Source: JBDTES01 sp039922435
Lineage (GTDB): Bacteria; Patescibacteriota; Saccharimonadia; Saccharimonadales; UBA4665
Direction of reading: 5' to 3'
Assembly: GCA_039922435.1 (NCBI GenBank)
Contig: JBDTES010000009.1
Coordinates: 10,463 to 74,462, forward strand
Length of the DNA: 64,000 bases
Notes under the pieces: model-generated
What the model was told of the DNA's origin: nothing
Databases searched by the model: none
Seen by the model: the letters and a program-made list of their open reading frames with translations, nothing else
Part shown: piece after piece, positions 17,543-25,972 of the stretch
Layout: each line of letters opens with the position of its first letter
Position numbering within the stretch: position 1 is the first letter of the stretch
Translations under genes and position numbers: made by a program

Positions 17543-17571
17543 TATGTTATACCATAACATATTTTTGTCAA
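17543..17571 (-). promoter_or_regulatory. Promoter with overlapping 8-bp palindrome
   Basis: TTGACA (17566-17571), 16 bases, TAACAT (17544-17549), then 7 bases to the ATG at 17536. A perfect inverted repeat TATGTTAT-ACC-ATAACATA (17543-17561) covers the -10 region, the usual place for a dimeric repressor site. Confidence 0.6.
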
Positions 17572-17616
17572 TTAGACGGATATTGAGACGGCCCAGTAAT
17601 GAGTAACTGCGCCCCG

Positions 17617-17625
17617 TGATACACT
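17617..17625 (+). promoter_or_regulatory. Extended -10 box of the aminopeptidase gene, leaderless type
   Basis: TGA-TACACT with six bases to the ATG at 17632. GGGAG lies in the spacer, too close to the ATG to act as a normal ribosome binding site. Confidence 0.5.
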
Positions 17626-17631
17626 GGGAGT

Positions 17632-20196
17632 ATGAAAACAGTTGCGAGGCTCTATAGTTTGTTTCAACCTGCTCAGTACGATTTGACGCTTGATCTTGAC
17701 GACGAATCGATGAGTTTTAACGGAAAAGTCATAATCCAGGGCAAAAAAGTTGGTCGGCCGGCCCAGCGGATAAGTCTTCACCAAAACGGTCTCAAGATTA
17801 CTTCTGCCAAGATTATTAAGCACGATAAAAAAGGCGACCAGGAATTAGCCGTCAAGCGAATTAATAATCAAGCCAGTCTTCACGAAGTCCGTTTGCACAC
17901 CGAAGACATGGTATATCCCGGCAATTACACACTAGAAATTAAATTTAACGGCAAAATTAATGACGGCATGACTGGTATTTATCCATGCTATTTTAAAGAT
18001 GGCAAAATCGATAAGAAGTTACTGATGACCCAATTCGAGAGCCACTTCGCCCGCCAAGCCTTCCCATGTATAGATGAGCCAGAGGCTAAAGCGGTCTTTA
18101 ATCTATCGCTTATCACTAAGCCAGACATTCAAGTACTAGGTAACACTCCGATCAAAACTCAGAAGATTATCGACGGCAGGTTGTCGACTATCTTTGAACC
18201 AACTCCCAAGATGAGTAGCTACCTACTAGCTTTTGTGGCTGGTAGTTTACAACGTAAAACAACCAAGACTAAAAGTGGAGTTGAGGTAAACGTCTGGGCA
18301 ACAACCGCTCAACCAGCTGATAGCTTAGACTTTGCACTTGGTGTTGCTAAAAAATCTATCGAGTTCTTCGAGGATTACTTTGGTATTGCCTATCCTCTGC
18401 CCAAAGCCGATCACGTTGCTTGTCCGGACTTTAGTAACGGTGCCATGGAAAATTGGGGACTTATAACTTACCGTGAGCGCGTTCTACTAGCTTACCCAGG
18501 CGAGACTGGGCAAAGTATGTATGAACAAATTGTCCTTGTTATTGCCCACGAGACATCCCATCAGTGGTTTGGTAACTTAGTCACCATGAAATGGTGGAAC
18601 GATGTTTGGCTTAATGAATCCTTTGCCAATCTAATGGAATATCAAGCCGTCGATGCTATGTACCCGGAGTGGCACATGTGGGACAGCTTTGTGGCCCAGG
18701 AGGGCCTAAGTTCTCTAAGACGCGACGCTACACTAGGAGTTCAGTCGATCAAAACCGACGTCCATCATCCCGACGAAATTAACACCCTATTTGACCCTTC
18801 AATCGTGTATGCCAAAGGTGGCCGCTTGCTATACATGCTCAAAAATTATGTTGGCGAAGAGGCTTTTCAAACGGGCCTAAAAGAATACTTCAAGATTCAT
18901 GCCTACGGTAACACTGAGGGCTCTGATTTGTGGGCTTGTCTGACTAAATCTAGTGGCAAAGATATAGCCAGTTTTATGAACCCATGGCTCGATAAAAGTG
19001 GCTTCCCGCTAGTCAGTATCGAGCAGACTAAAGATAGCATCCTAATTACCCAGGAACACTTTCTGGATACCCCAGCTAAAGCCGACCCGGAACGCTTATG
19101 GCCGGTACCACTCTTTACAAACACTCCAAACTTACCGGACAGCTTCGCGGCCAAAAAACTTAGACTAAACAGTCAGGCTAAGAATGTCCTCCTGGATACT
19201 GGTGCCAAAGGCCACTACATAGTCCGCTACGTATCGGATAGCCAAAAAGAGGCCGTAAAGGCCCTTATAGCTAGTCAAGAAATTAGTGAGGCTGACCGAT
19301 TGATGCTTCTAAACGGCGGCAGTATGATGGCCCGAGCGAGCTACGAACCATACAGTAATGTACTAACTATGCTGGAAGCCTACCGAAATGAATCCAGCGA
19401 ATCAGTCTGGGATATTATGGCGCTAATAATCGGTGAAACTAGGCGATTTATTGATCTAGACAAACAACTTGAGACCAAGATTAAAAGCTTTATCCTCGGT
19501 CTTATTCCTCTGCAATTAAAACGCTTGGGGCTAGCAGAAATACCTGGCGAAGCCAGCGCCGACCAGAAGCTACGCAGCCTTATCTTGGGGCTCGGTGCTT
19601 ATGCCGAAGAGCCCGCTGTAGTAGCCCACGCTCTACAGCTGTTTGAAGAGTACAAAACCAAGCCGCAAGTAGTCCCAGCTGAACTACGCAGCATCGTCTT
19701 TACGGTTCCAATCAGGCAAAGCATTCCTGGAGCCTTCGATTATTTGATTAAACTGCACGATAAATCACAGAATAGTGACCTTAAGGCTGATATCTGCGGT
19801 GCGTTAACTGCCACCAAATCACCCAAAGAAGCCGCCAAATTACTCGCTCGCCTCAAAGACACTAAACTAATTAAACCCCAAGACGCTGATCGCTGGCTCA
19901 TTTACCTGGTTCGCAACCGGCACAGCCGCAACATCGGCTGGAATTGGATGGTCGACAACTGGGATTGGCTAGAAGAAACTTACGCTCAAGACAAATCATA
20001 CGATATGCTACCGCGCTACACTGCCAGTGCCTGCAACACGGCCGAATGGGCCAAGAGATACGAAGATTTCTTTACGCCAAAGCTTGACCAAATAGTCTTA
20101 ACCCGCAACATCCAAATGGGATTAGAAGAAATCAACGCCCGAGTTGCTTGGCTGGACCGCGATCTAAAATCCATCCAAACCTTCTTTAAGAAATAG
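17632..20196 (+). CDS. M1 family aminopeptidase (aminopeptidase N type)
   Basis: 854 residues. M1 peptidases remove N-terminal residues from peptides with one zinc ion. The protein has the beta-sandwich N-domain, the substrate-anchoring GAMENWG motif, and the zinc site HETSHQWFGN with the third ligand in WLNESFAN, all in order. The catalytic domain is followed by an ERAP1-like helical C-terminal domain (about 525-854). No signal peptide is present, so it is probably cytoplasmic and used for peptide salvage, which fits an organism with few biosynthetic genes. Its last 11 bases overlap the end of the convergent yraN gene. Confidence 0.96.
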   Translation: MKTVARLYSLFQPAQYDLTLDLDDESMSFNGKVIIQGKKVGRPAQRISLHQNGLKITSAKIIKHDKKGDQELAVKRINNQASLHEVRLHTEDMVYPGNYTLEIKFNGKINDGMTGIYPCYFKDGKIDKKLLMTQFESHFARQAFPCIDEPEAKAVFNLSLITKPDIQVLGNTPIKTQKIIDGRLSTIFEPTPKMSSYLLAFVAGSLQRKTTKTKSGVEVNVWATTAQPADSLDFALGVAKKSIEFFEDYFGIAYPLPKADHVACPDFSNGAMENWGLITYRERVLLAYPGETGQSMYEQIVLVIAHETSHQWFGNLVTMKWWNDVWLNESFANLMEYQAVDAMYPEWHMWDSFVAQEGLSSLRRDATLGVQSIKTDVHHPDEINTLFDPSIVYAKGGRLLYMLKNYVGEEAFQTGLKEYFKIHAYGNTEGSDLWACLTKSSGKDIASFMNPWLDKSGFPLVSIEQTKDSILITQEHFLDTPAKADPERLWPVPLFTNTPNLPDSFAAKKLRLNSQAKNVLLDTGAKGHYIVRYVSDSQKEAVKALIASQEISEADRLMLLNGGSMMARASYEPYSNVLTMLEAYRNESSESVWDIMALIIGETRRFIDLDKQLETKIKSFILGLIPLQLKRLGLAEIPGEASADQKLRSLILGLGAYAEEPAVVAHALQLFEEYKTKPQVVPAELRSIVFTVPIRQSIPGAFDYLIKLHDKSQNSDLKADICGALTATKSPKEAAKLLARLKDTKLIKPQDADRWLIYLVRNRHSRNIGWNWMVDNWDWLEETYAQDKSYDMLPRYTASACNTAEWAKRYEDFFTPKLDQIVLTRNIQMGLEEINARVAWLDRDLKSIQTFFKK

Positions 20197-20533
20197 ATTC
20201 GATGCAATTCATCACATCAAAACCGACTCCAGTGAGTTCTATAGCACCAAGACAATACTCACCAGTGTAGTGACTCTCAGCCACATATAATTCAGCCGCA
20301 AATGACATTTGTTTTAGTTTTTTGGGCGTAATGTAATCTAGCCCCCGGCCCTGAGACTCAGTTTCGCGGTATTTTACTTCAAAGAAAGTCATTGGACCAT
20401 GTTTGCGCTGGGCTATAATATCAATTTCGGCCCGCGGCCGCTTCCAGTTTAGTTCAAGTACTTTATAACTTTGATTCTTCAAATACTCGGCCGCCACCTT
20501 TTCAGCCTCATGTCCCTGCGAATAATTTGTCAT
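20186..20533 (-). CDS. yraN: YraN family endonuclease-like protein
   Basis: 115 residues of the UPF0102/YraN family, a PD-(D/E)XK nuclease fold of unknown cellular role. It shows the start GHEAEKVAAEYLKNQSYKVL, the active-site pattern AEIDIIAQ...FFEVKYR (D, then E-x-K), and the conserved YITPKKLKQM stretch. It is translationally coupled to rnhB, whose stop overlaps its ATG by four bases. The rnhB-yraN neighbourhood is common across bacteria and supports the call. Confidence 0.93.
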   Translation of the reverse strand: MTNYSQGHEAEKVAAEYLKNQSYKVLELNWKRPRAEIDIIAQRKHGPMTFFEVKYRETESQGRGLDYITPKKLKQMSFAAELYVAESHYTGEYCLGAIELTGVGFDVMNCIESIS

Positions 20534-21123
20534 TCAAGTAAAGCCTTTATCGGTTTGAAGCTGCGTCGATGGATATCAGAAACGCCCAAATTCTTTAGGG
20601 CGACAATATGTGCGGCCGTACCATAGCCAACATGCCTCTCGAAACCGTAGCCGGCGTACTTTTCAGATAATGTCGACATATAATTATCACGAGCTACTTT
20701 GGCAACAATACTAGCGGCACTGACGCACGGTACCAAGGCGTCGGCATGAACCATATGTTTTAACATATGTTTAATCATACGATTTTTTTCTAAATATTTT
20801 ACATTGCCGTCTATTATAATTTCGCTGTAAACCGGCTTAACTTCGGCCAGAGCCCTTCCCATGGCCGTCTCAACTGCCCAGGTTAGACCATAATCATCAA
20901 TCTCAGTTGGACTCACCCATCCTATGCCTATCGATACGGCTACTTCACGAATACCCAAATCGGCGGCTTCCCTTTGGCGTCTTGACAGTTTCTTAGAATC
21001 ATCTAATTTCCACGGCCTAATTGTGGTTGTATCGAAATTATCCGGTAATATAACCGCTCCAGCCACCAGCGGCCCCGCCCAACAACCTCGCCCAACCTCA
21101 TCAATTCCAACACAATTAGCCAT
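20530..21123 (-). CDS. rnhB: Ribonuclease HII
   Basis: Removes ribonucleotides and RNA primers from DNA. The 197 residues contain GIDEVGRGCWAGPLVAGAV (first acidic pair), IIDGNVKY, and the VSAASIVAKVARDNYM segment with the later catalytic acids, all typical of RNase HII. It is normal in length. TATAAT stands seven bases before the ATG without a ribosome binding site, so the rnhB-yraN mRNA looks leaderless. The promoter is back-to-back with that of the kinase-like gene at 21179. Confidence 0.97.
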   Translation of the reverse strand: MANCVGIDEVGRGCWAGPLVAGAVILPDNFDTTTIRPWKLDDSKKLSRRQREAADLGIREVAVSIGIGWVSPTEIDDYGLTWAVETAMGRALAEVKPVYSEIIIDGNVKYLEKNRMIKHMLKHMVHADALVPCVSAASIVAKVARDNYMSTLSEKYAGYGFERHVGYGTAAHIVALKNLGVSDIHRRSFKPIKALLE

Positions 21124-21130
21124 ACCATTG

Positions 21131-21136
21131 ATTATA
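21131..21136 (-). promoter_or_regulatory. rnhB -10 box, leaderless type
   Basis: Perfect TATAAT, seven-base spacer to the rnhB ATG at 21123. The -35 region is weak. Confidence 0.6.
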
Positions 21137-21142
21137 AACCAT

Positions 21143-21171
21143 TTGATAAATGCAATACTTTATTGTATAAT
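21143..21171 (+). promoter_or_regulatory. Strong promoter, leaderless GTG start
   Basis: TTGATA, exactly 17 bases, TATAAT, then seven bases to a GTG at 21179. The expected transcription start falls on the GTG. It is divergent from the rnhB promoter a few bases away. Confidence 0.7.
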
Positions 21172-21178
21172 TTGGGCT

Positions 21179-21934
21179 GTGAAAATCACTAACTTAGCGC
21201 TACGTAGCTTAGTGCTCGGTTCGACTCCTATAAGTGAAATGGAGCAGCGCCAAGAACTAAAAAGAATACCAAACTCTATTAAACGCACAGCTGCCCTTTC
21301 TATCCATTTATCCGTAAACCACCACCCGAGGCTTACCGCAAGTACCCTTGGAGTAGATCTGACTGTACTACGCAAACTTCACCTTATTGGCGCCGGGGGT
21401 GACTCAATAGTATTTATGGACGGCGATAGTAATGTACTAAAACTTCATCATCGCACAGTTTTTCATTCTGAATCCACAAAACAGACCGATGCAAAAACTA
21501 GGCAAGAAAAATTCGAGACTCTAGCTTCATACCTCGGAACCTTCGTAGTTACCCAAACCAGTTTTATTGCTAATCACCCCTTTATACCAAAGTTGTCTGT
21601 AGTTCAAACCCGCCAACCGTACATAAGATCAAACCAGGACGTTGATATATTTTCCCGGTATTCTGAGCAGGTTGATACTGGAGCATTAGAAACGCTACTA
21701 GAGAAAAATCAATCCGCTGCCGACCAGCTGGCGCAGTTCGTGGATAACAGTGTAGAGCTATATGAACATCAGCGCATGGTGCCGGATACGCGTGGCAAAG
21801 GTAATCTGGTCGTTAACGAACATGGGGAAATAATATTAGTAGACGCTACTCCGACTACTAGAGATAACATATCTGGCCAGATGTGCACCTTGCGACAACT
21901 AGAACATCTGGGTTCAATCTTACAAGAGATCTAA
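21179..21934 (+). CDS. Orphan protein with degenerate protein-kinase-like motifs
   Basis: 251 residues from GTG 21179; an ATG at 21239 is an alternative start. The longer open frame upstream runs antisense through rnhB and is not real coding. The sequence has a glycine-loop-like GAGGDSIVF (71-79) followed by VLKLHH with K88, and later PDTRGKGNLVV and EIILVDATP, resembling a catalytic loop (N209) and metal-binding Asp (D222) of kinase-fold proteins. The catalytic Asp of HRD type is not clearly placed. The kinase fold is therefore an inference and activity is uncertain. It is a single-gene transcript. Confidence 0.5.
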   Translation: MKITNLALRSLVLGSTPISEMEQRQELKRIPNSIKRTAALSIHLSVNHHPRLTASTLGVDLTVLRKLHLIGAGGDSIVFMDGDSNVLKLHHRTVFHSESTKQTDAKTRQEKFETLASYLGTFVVTQTSFIANHPFIPKLSVVQTRQPYIRSNQDVDIFSRYSEQVDTGALETLLEKNQSAADQLAQFVDNSVELYEHQRMVPDTRGKGNLVVNEHGEIILVDATPTTRDNISGQMCTLRQLEHLGSILQEI

Positions 21935-21945
21935 ACTGTACACGA

Positions 21946-21972
21946 TTGACATGATATCAGATAAGTTATACT
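21946..21972 (+). promoter_or_regulatory. Promoter of the small membrane protein gene
   Basis: Consensus TTGACA (21946-21951) and TATACT (21967-21972), spaced 15 bases. The leader is about 50 bases and contains GAGGAG at 22014-22019, 11 bases before the ATG at 22031. Confidence 0.55.
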
Positions 21973-22030
21973 GTTCTAGCTATAGTTTTGGCAACCCGCT
22001 AAGACTCGTGACAGAGGAGTAATAATCATT

Positions 22031-22279
22031 ATGCCAACCACTGGATGGATTACAATCTCAATCATTATCACATTGCATCTCATTGGAATGATCTACACCT
22101 ATCGGGACTTTCGGGCCCAGAAAGCTCAAGAACTAACCAATCACCCCGAGAGTACATTGAACTATTCTCTTGAGGATACCGCAGACCATGTCATATACTT
22201 CCTTATGATTTTCTTTTGGGAGGTCACAGTACCATTCATGTTGCGGTATAAGGATGATGTAATAGAGGAAGAAGCTTAG
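22031..22279 (+). CDS. Small two-pass membrane protein, unknown
   Basis: 82 residues, no family recognised. Two hydrophobic segments (about 5-25 and 52-72) flank a short charged loop with YRDFRAQKAQELTNHPE. The C-terminus is acidic (DDVIEEEA). A real promoter, a GAGGAG ribosome binding site and an in-frame end support a genuine gene. The function cannot be inferred. It is followed by a cluster of three hairpins. Confidence 0.65.
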   Translation: MPTTGWITISIIITLHLIGMIYTYRDFRAQKAQELTNHPESTLNYSLEDTADHVIYFLMIFFWEVTVPFMLRYKDDVIEEEA

Positions 22280-22287
22280 TTGGCTGG

Positions 22288-22361
22288 AAAGATCCAAATA
22301 TCTTTGTGGTAGGCAACGATGGCCTAAAGAGCGTACCGGACTTGTCCGAGATAAACGCTCT
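22288..22361. other. Cluster of three consecutive hairpins
   Basis: AAAGAT-N6-ATCTTT (22288-22305), TAGGC-N7-GCCTA (22310-22326), and AGAGCGT...ACGCTCT (22328-22361) enclosing CGGAC-TT-GTCCG. They start 9 bases after a stop codon and are not followed by a T run. They could be a structured 3' UTR, a bidirectional terminator or a small RNA. A C-rich unstructured stretch follows to about 22425. Confidence 0.4.
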
Positions 22362-22439
22362 AAATGACCCAACCCGCCCCTCCCCCAACAATCTAACTAT
22401 TCTTTAAAACCCTCTCTGTCACAACTACTCTGTATACTA

Positions 22440-22463
22440 AAAACTCCGGATTGCTCCGGAGTT
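22440..22463 (-). terminator. rplS terminator
   Basis: AACTCCGGA-GCAA-TCCGGAGTT, a perfect 9-bp stem with tetraloop on the minus strand, ending in TTTT, 23 bases after the rplS stop. Confidence 0.75.
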
Positions 22464-22486
22464 ATATTTATTTGCAAAAATTAAAT

Positions 22487-23014
22487 TTATTCTTTGGTCT
22501 CGGCTTGCTCGTGAGCGGCTTCGACGGCATCTTGCTTTTTGGCAAGCTCAGCCTCTTCGGCAGCTTTTTCGCTAGCTTTGGCTTCGGCTTCGTCAGCTAC
22601 AGCGGCCTTGGCTTCGGCTTCGGCTTTCTCAGCGTCGAGATCACGCACATTATTAACAGCTTGGCGGTCAAAATCAACGCCAGTTAGACGAGCTGATTTA
22701 CCAGTTAGCTTGCGCATGTAACTAAGGTTGTTGCGGCGAACTTTACTTCGCTTGGTAACCTCTATTTTAAGAACTAACGGGCTATGCATCAAAAAACTCT
22801 TCTCGACACCTATACCGCTGGCAATACGACGCACTGTAATACGGCTAGTATGGCTATCTTTGCGGTCACAGCGTATAACTAGACCCTGAAAAATCTGAAC
22901 ACGCTCTTTAGCGCCCTCTTTGATCTTTTGGTGAACCTTTACGGTATCACCAGAGCGCACGTCTACGACGGCACCTTTTTTAAACGATTGGTTGAGTTCT
23001 TTTATAATCTCCAT
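22487..23014 (-). CDS. rplS: 50S ribosomal protein L19 with acidic/alanine-rich tail
   Basis: L19 sits at the 30S-50S interface. Residues 1-115 match the family (MEIIKELNQSFKKG at the start, GDTVKVHQKI, IFQGLVI, VEKSFLMHSPLVLKIEV, VRRNNLSYMRK). The protein then continues about 60 residues beyond the usual end with an Ala/Glu/Lys-rich, probably helical tail (KAEAEAKAAVADEAEAK). The DNA there is a degenerate GCTTCG repeat on the plus strand. The promoter is close to the ATG with no ribosome binding site, which is unusual for a highly expressed ribosomal gene. A strong terminator follows. Confidence 0.96.
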   Translation of the reverse strand: MEIIKELNQSFKKGAVVDVRSGDTVKVHQKIKEGAKERVQIFQGLVIRCDRKDSHTSRITVRRIASGIGVEKSFLMHSPLVLKIEVTKRSKVRRNNLSYMRKLTGKSARLTGVDFDRQAVNNVRDLDAEKAEAEAKAAVADEAEAKASEKAAEEAELAKKQDAVEAAHEQAETKE

Positions 23015-23024
23015 AGACTGTTCA

Positions 23025-23053
23025 ATATTACACTATTCGACCTCTAGAATCAA
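23025..23053 (-). promoter_or_regulatory. rplS promoter
   Basis: TTGATT (23048-23053), 17 bases, TAATAT (23025-23030), ten bases before the ATG. The predicted leader is only 3-4 bases. Confidence 0.6.
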
Positions 23054-23216
23054 GGATAATCTATTAATAACAATATTGGGTAGAGGTAGTCACATTAAAG
23101 ACACAAACACGGTAAGTCGAAAATCAGTCAATATTTATACGGCTTTACTGTGGTTAAATACTAGGTATTGTCTGGGCTATAACACTGCGCAAGTCAAGGT
23201 CAACCAAAGGATCGTG

Positions 23217-23651
23217 CTACTCAGTCGTCAATTGCGGCAAAGGTGTGTCAATTTGTAGAGCCTCAGGATATACCACACCAACAGATTCACGTAAATTAGC
23301 TAACTCTTGTTCGGCTCTAGCTATTGCCGGCCTAGTTTTTTTTGCTCGCGAATACATAATAGCTAATGCACCACCAGCTACAAGAGCCGTAGCACCTATA
23401 TCTCCCGTAATAACTAATGTATCATTAAGCTCGGGATGGTTATCTAATACGTTTTGAGTTAAGCTTGCAACGGCCGTCTCAGCAGTCACTGCCAAAACAC
23501 CAACTCCTGCAGATATCCTAATCCCTGTACGCCGAACCTTTTTTATCCAGTTACTCTTTTCTGCAACTACAAAGTCAACACTCTCTTGAAGTGTTTGTTT
23601 ATTAGGGTTACTCACCGAACCTAGGGCTAAAGATTGTTCATCCTGAATCAT
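23217..23651 (-). CDS. Small membrane protein, unknown
   Basis: 144 residues, family not recognised. Two hydrophobic stretches (about 46-66 and 80-100: GDIGATALVAGGALAIMY) separate a polar N-terminus from a helical C-terminus with RAEQELANLRESVGVVYPEAL. The coding assignment rests on a near-consensus promoter directly before the ATG. The 203-base gap to rplS shows nothing else that I can identify besides the rplS promoter. Confidence 0.55.
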   Translation of the reverse strand: MIQDEQSLALGSVSNPNKQTLQESVDFVVAEKSNWIKKVRRTGIRISAGVGVLAVTAETAVASLTQNVLDNHPELNDTLVITGDIGATALVAGGALAIMYSRAKKTRPAIARAEQELANLRESVGVVYPEALQIDTPLPQLTTE

Positions 23652-23660
23652 TATGTCTTT

Positions 23661-23688
23661 ATTATAGCACTTAGGTAGGTTTTGTCAA
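23661..23688 (-). promoter_or_regulatory. Consensus promoter of the gene at 23651
   Basis: TTGACA (23683-23688), 16 bases, TATAAT (23661-23666): both hexamers are perfect. The -10 is nine bases before the ATG, leaving almost no leader. It lies directly after the stop of the PilB-like gene. Confidence 0.75.
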
Positions 23689-25296
23689 CTAGCCGACTAC
23701 GCGGTAGACTTCTTCTAGAGTGGTTTGGCCAGCACAGATCTTTAAAATACCATCCTGTAGCATTGTTGTCATGCCACTCTTAATGGCTGCCAGTTCAATT
23801 TCTTGGCTAGATAATACGGTAGTGTGTTGTTCTAACAGGCGGCGGATCTCGCCCGTCATTCGGAACTGTTCACGAATAGCTAACTGACCAGCAAAGCCGT
23901 AAGGGTTATCGACTGAGCTACCGGGTTTGTACAGTTGCAACTCAGCTAGATTAGGCCGGGCAAAGCCTTCCGGTAGGGTATCTATGACCTGCTGGAGTTT
24001 AGCTAGCTCAGCCTGGCTAGGCTGGTACGGCTGCTTTGTCGAGTCATCTAGTTGACGGATTAGCCGCTGGGCCATAACTAACCGAATAGCCGAAACAAAC
24101 AACGGATTCTGGCCAATAACATCCATTAATCTTGTCAATGCTTCGGCAGCCGAGCCGGCGTGATAGGTACTAAGCACTAAATGCCCTGTAAGACTAGCCT
24201 GAAGAGCTGTTTTAGCGGTATCGCTATCCCGAATCTCCCCCACCATCACGATATCGGGGTCAAGCCGGAGTGTTGCTCGCAGTTTATCAGCAAAGCTATC
24301 ATCGTTACCACCGGCTGCGCTACTGACCGAGATCTGAGTCATACCACTAAATTGGTACTCAACCGGGTCCTCGATAGTTATAATCTTACGTTCGTCACTA
24401 CTCAGAGAGTTTAGGATTGAATACAGCGTAGTGGTTTTGCCAGAGCCAGTTGGGCCGACTACCATAACTAGCCCACTCGGCTTGGCAATAATATCATCCA
24501 CGACTGATCGTTCGGTTTCGCTTAGACCTAGACGGTCAAGATTGTAACGACTTTGATCCATGTTAAATAGACGCATTACAACGTCCATACCATTAATCGT
24601 CGGTACAGTTTCCATCCGAACATTTATATCTACGTCCGTACCATCGGCCATAGTAATTTTTTGGGCAATGTGACCCTGTTGAGCATCGTGTGAACTGGTC
24701 GAAACATTTCCGGCCGAGGCGATTGCCCCAATTAAGGCCCGATATTTATCTTTAGTTAGGAGTGCCACCGGGTGCAAAACGCCGTCAATTCTAAAGCGGA
24801 TACGGACGTCGTCAACCTGAGTTTCGATATGAATATCACTAGCGTTCAAGCGATGAGCTTGGCTCACAATATAGCCCAGCATATCATCGGCCCGAACTTG
24901 ATCGAGCATTGCCGAAACCTGCTGAACTAATTGATTGTTATCCGCCGAGTTAATAGCAATGTCATGGTAGACAACCTGCTTGGGTGGGTCGTAGAGTAGC
25001 ATATACTCACGAAATCCAGTATCAGAAATAAGTTTGAACTCGATCCTCTCATCCGTAAAACGTTGGCGCAACCCATTCATAGTTTGCTGCGAGGTAGTAG
25101 TAGTAATACCAAACAATATATATCCCTTAGCAAATTGCAACGGAATAATCCTGAGGCTCCGCATTTCGGGAATCGTTAAAACATCCATAAAAAGCGGCCG
25201 ATCAGTCAACTGCGAGATATCTAGATAATCAACACTTAGAATCTGAGCTCGGCGCTCAGTCGACTGCTCCTCATCCCGACGGGCATCTTGTGACAT
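23689..25296 (-). CDS. PilB/GspE-type secretion ATPase
   Basis: 535 residues of the type II secretion/type IV pilus assembly ATPase family, a hexameric motor on the cytoplasmic face. It shows an N-terminal T2SSE_N-like domain, Walker A GPTGSGKTTT, the Asp box SASDIHIE-like segment (NASDIHIETQVDDVRIRFR), Walker B in DPDIVMVGEIRD, and the His box LTGHLVLSTYHAGSA. The zinc-binding tetracysteine of classic PilB is absent, as in several CPR and Gram-positive versions. The window holds pilins at 43.8-45.2 kb but no PilC, PilM or PilD, so the system is split across the chromosome. Confidence 0.92.
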   Translation of the reverse strand: MSQDARRDEEQSTERRAQILSVDYLDISQLTDRPLFMDVLTIPEMRSLRIIPLQFAKGYILFGITTTTSQQTMNGLRQRFTDERIEFKLISDTGFREYMLLYDPPKQVVYHDIAINSADNNQLVQQVSAMLDQVRADDMLGYIVSQAHRLNASDIHIETQVDDVRIRFRIDGVLHPVALLTKDKYRALIGAIASAGNVSTSSHDAQQGHIAQKITMADGTDVDINVRMETVPTINGMDVVMRLFNMDQSRYNLDRLGLSETERSVVDDIIAKPSGLVMVVGPTGSGKTTTLYSILNSLSSDERKIITIEDPVEYQFSGMTQISVSSAAGGNDDSFADKLRATLRLDPDIVMVGEIRDSDTAKTALQASLTGHLVLSTYHAGSAAEALTRLMDVIGQNPLFVSAIRLVMAQRLIRQLDDSTKQPYQPSQAELAKLQQVIDTLPEGFARPNLAELQLYKPGSSVDNPYGFAGQLAIREQFRMTGEIRRLLEQHTTVLSSQEIELAAIKSGMTTMLQDGILKICAGQTTLEEVYRVVG

Positions 25297-25304
25297 ATAA
25301 CTAT

Positions 25305-25310
25305 AGTATA
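25305..25310 (-). promoter_or_regulatory. -10 box of the PilB-like gene
   Basis: TATACT eight bases before the ATG at 25296; no ribosome binding site. Confidence 0.45.
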
Positions 25311-25456
25311 AACGCTCACGCTTAAATATCGAAGCTATTAAGGAGTTCCACTTAGATATAGAGCGCAGAACACCGTTAGGGATGTTGCGTAGGCCTTGAA
25401 CTAATTACGGTTAATATTATCTTGCCTACCCCATATAGTTCGGCTATTGTATAACT

Positions 25457-25972
25457 ATGAATGAGCTAGACCGTGAGATTGTTGTTATCGCCCATGATAT
25501 CCGAAGTACCTACAACGTTGGCTCGCTCCTGCGTACTGCCGAAGGATTAGCTGTGAAACATATCTATTTCACAGGTTATACCCCCTACCCTAAGGCCGAG
25601 CATGATATCCGTTTACCTCACATTGCCAACAAATTAGACAAGCAGATTCATAAGTCGGCACTCGATGCCGAGAAACTAGTTAATTGGAGTCAGACAGATG
25701 ATGTCTCTAAACTTATAGATCAACTGAAAGCCGACGGTTTCACGCTGGTGGCCTTAGAACAATCCACCGATAGCATAAGACTACCAGAGTACAAACCACC
25801 CCTAAAGATTGCCATTCTACTGGGTCGAGAAGTCGAAGGAATTGAACCAGATCTAATAAAAAAGTGTGACCTAACGCTAGAAATTCCGATGTTCGGCCAA
25901 AAAGAATCATATAACGTTGTCCAGGCAACTGCTATCTGTCTCTACCATTGCCGGTTTTTTGGTTTGTCATGA
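25457..25972 (+). CDS. SpoU/TrmH family RNA 2'-O-methyltransferase
   Basis: 171 residues with the SPOUT knot. Motif 1 is AHDIRSTYNVGSLLRTAEG, motif 2 is ILLGREVEGI and motif 3 is IPMFGQKESYNVVQATA, where the more common form is SLNVS. The length fits a minimal TrmL/TrmH-like enzyme without an extra RNA-binding domain. Whether it modifies tRNA or rRNA cannot be told. TATTGT stands six bases before the ATG, so a leaderless start is possible. The stop is TGA and overlaps the promoter of the next gene. Confidence 0.9.
   Translation: MNELDREIVVIAHDIRSTYNVGSLLRTAEGLAVKHIYFTGYTPYPKAEHDIRLPHIANKLDKQIHKSALDAEKLVNWSQTDDVSKLIDQLKADGFTLVALEQSTDSIRLPEYKPPLKIAILLGREVEGIEPDLIKKCDLTLEIPMFGQKESYNVVQATAICLYHCRFFGLS

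Noticed and set aside
20924..21178. Upstream extension of the kinase-like frame
   Set aside because: It runs antisense through rnhB, and a strong promoter lies directly before the GTG at 21179.
21218..21228. GGTTCGACTCC, resembling a tRNA T-loop
   Set aside because: No acceptor stem, anticodon arm or D-loop can be built around it; it lies within the coding region of the gene starting at 21179.
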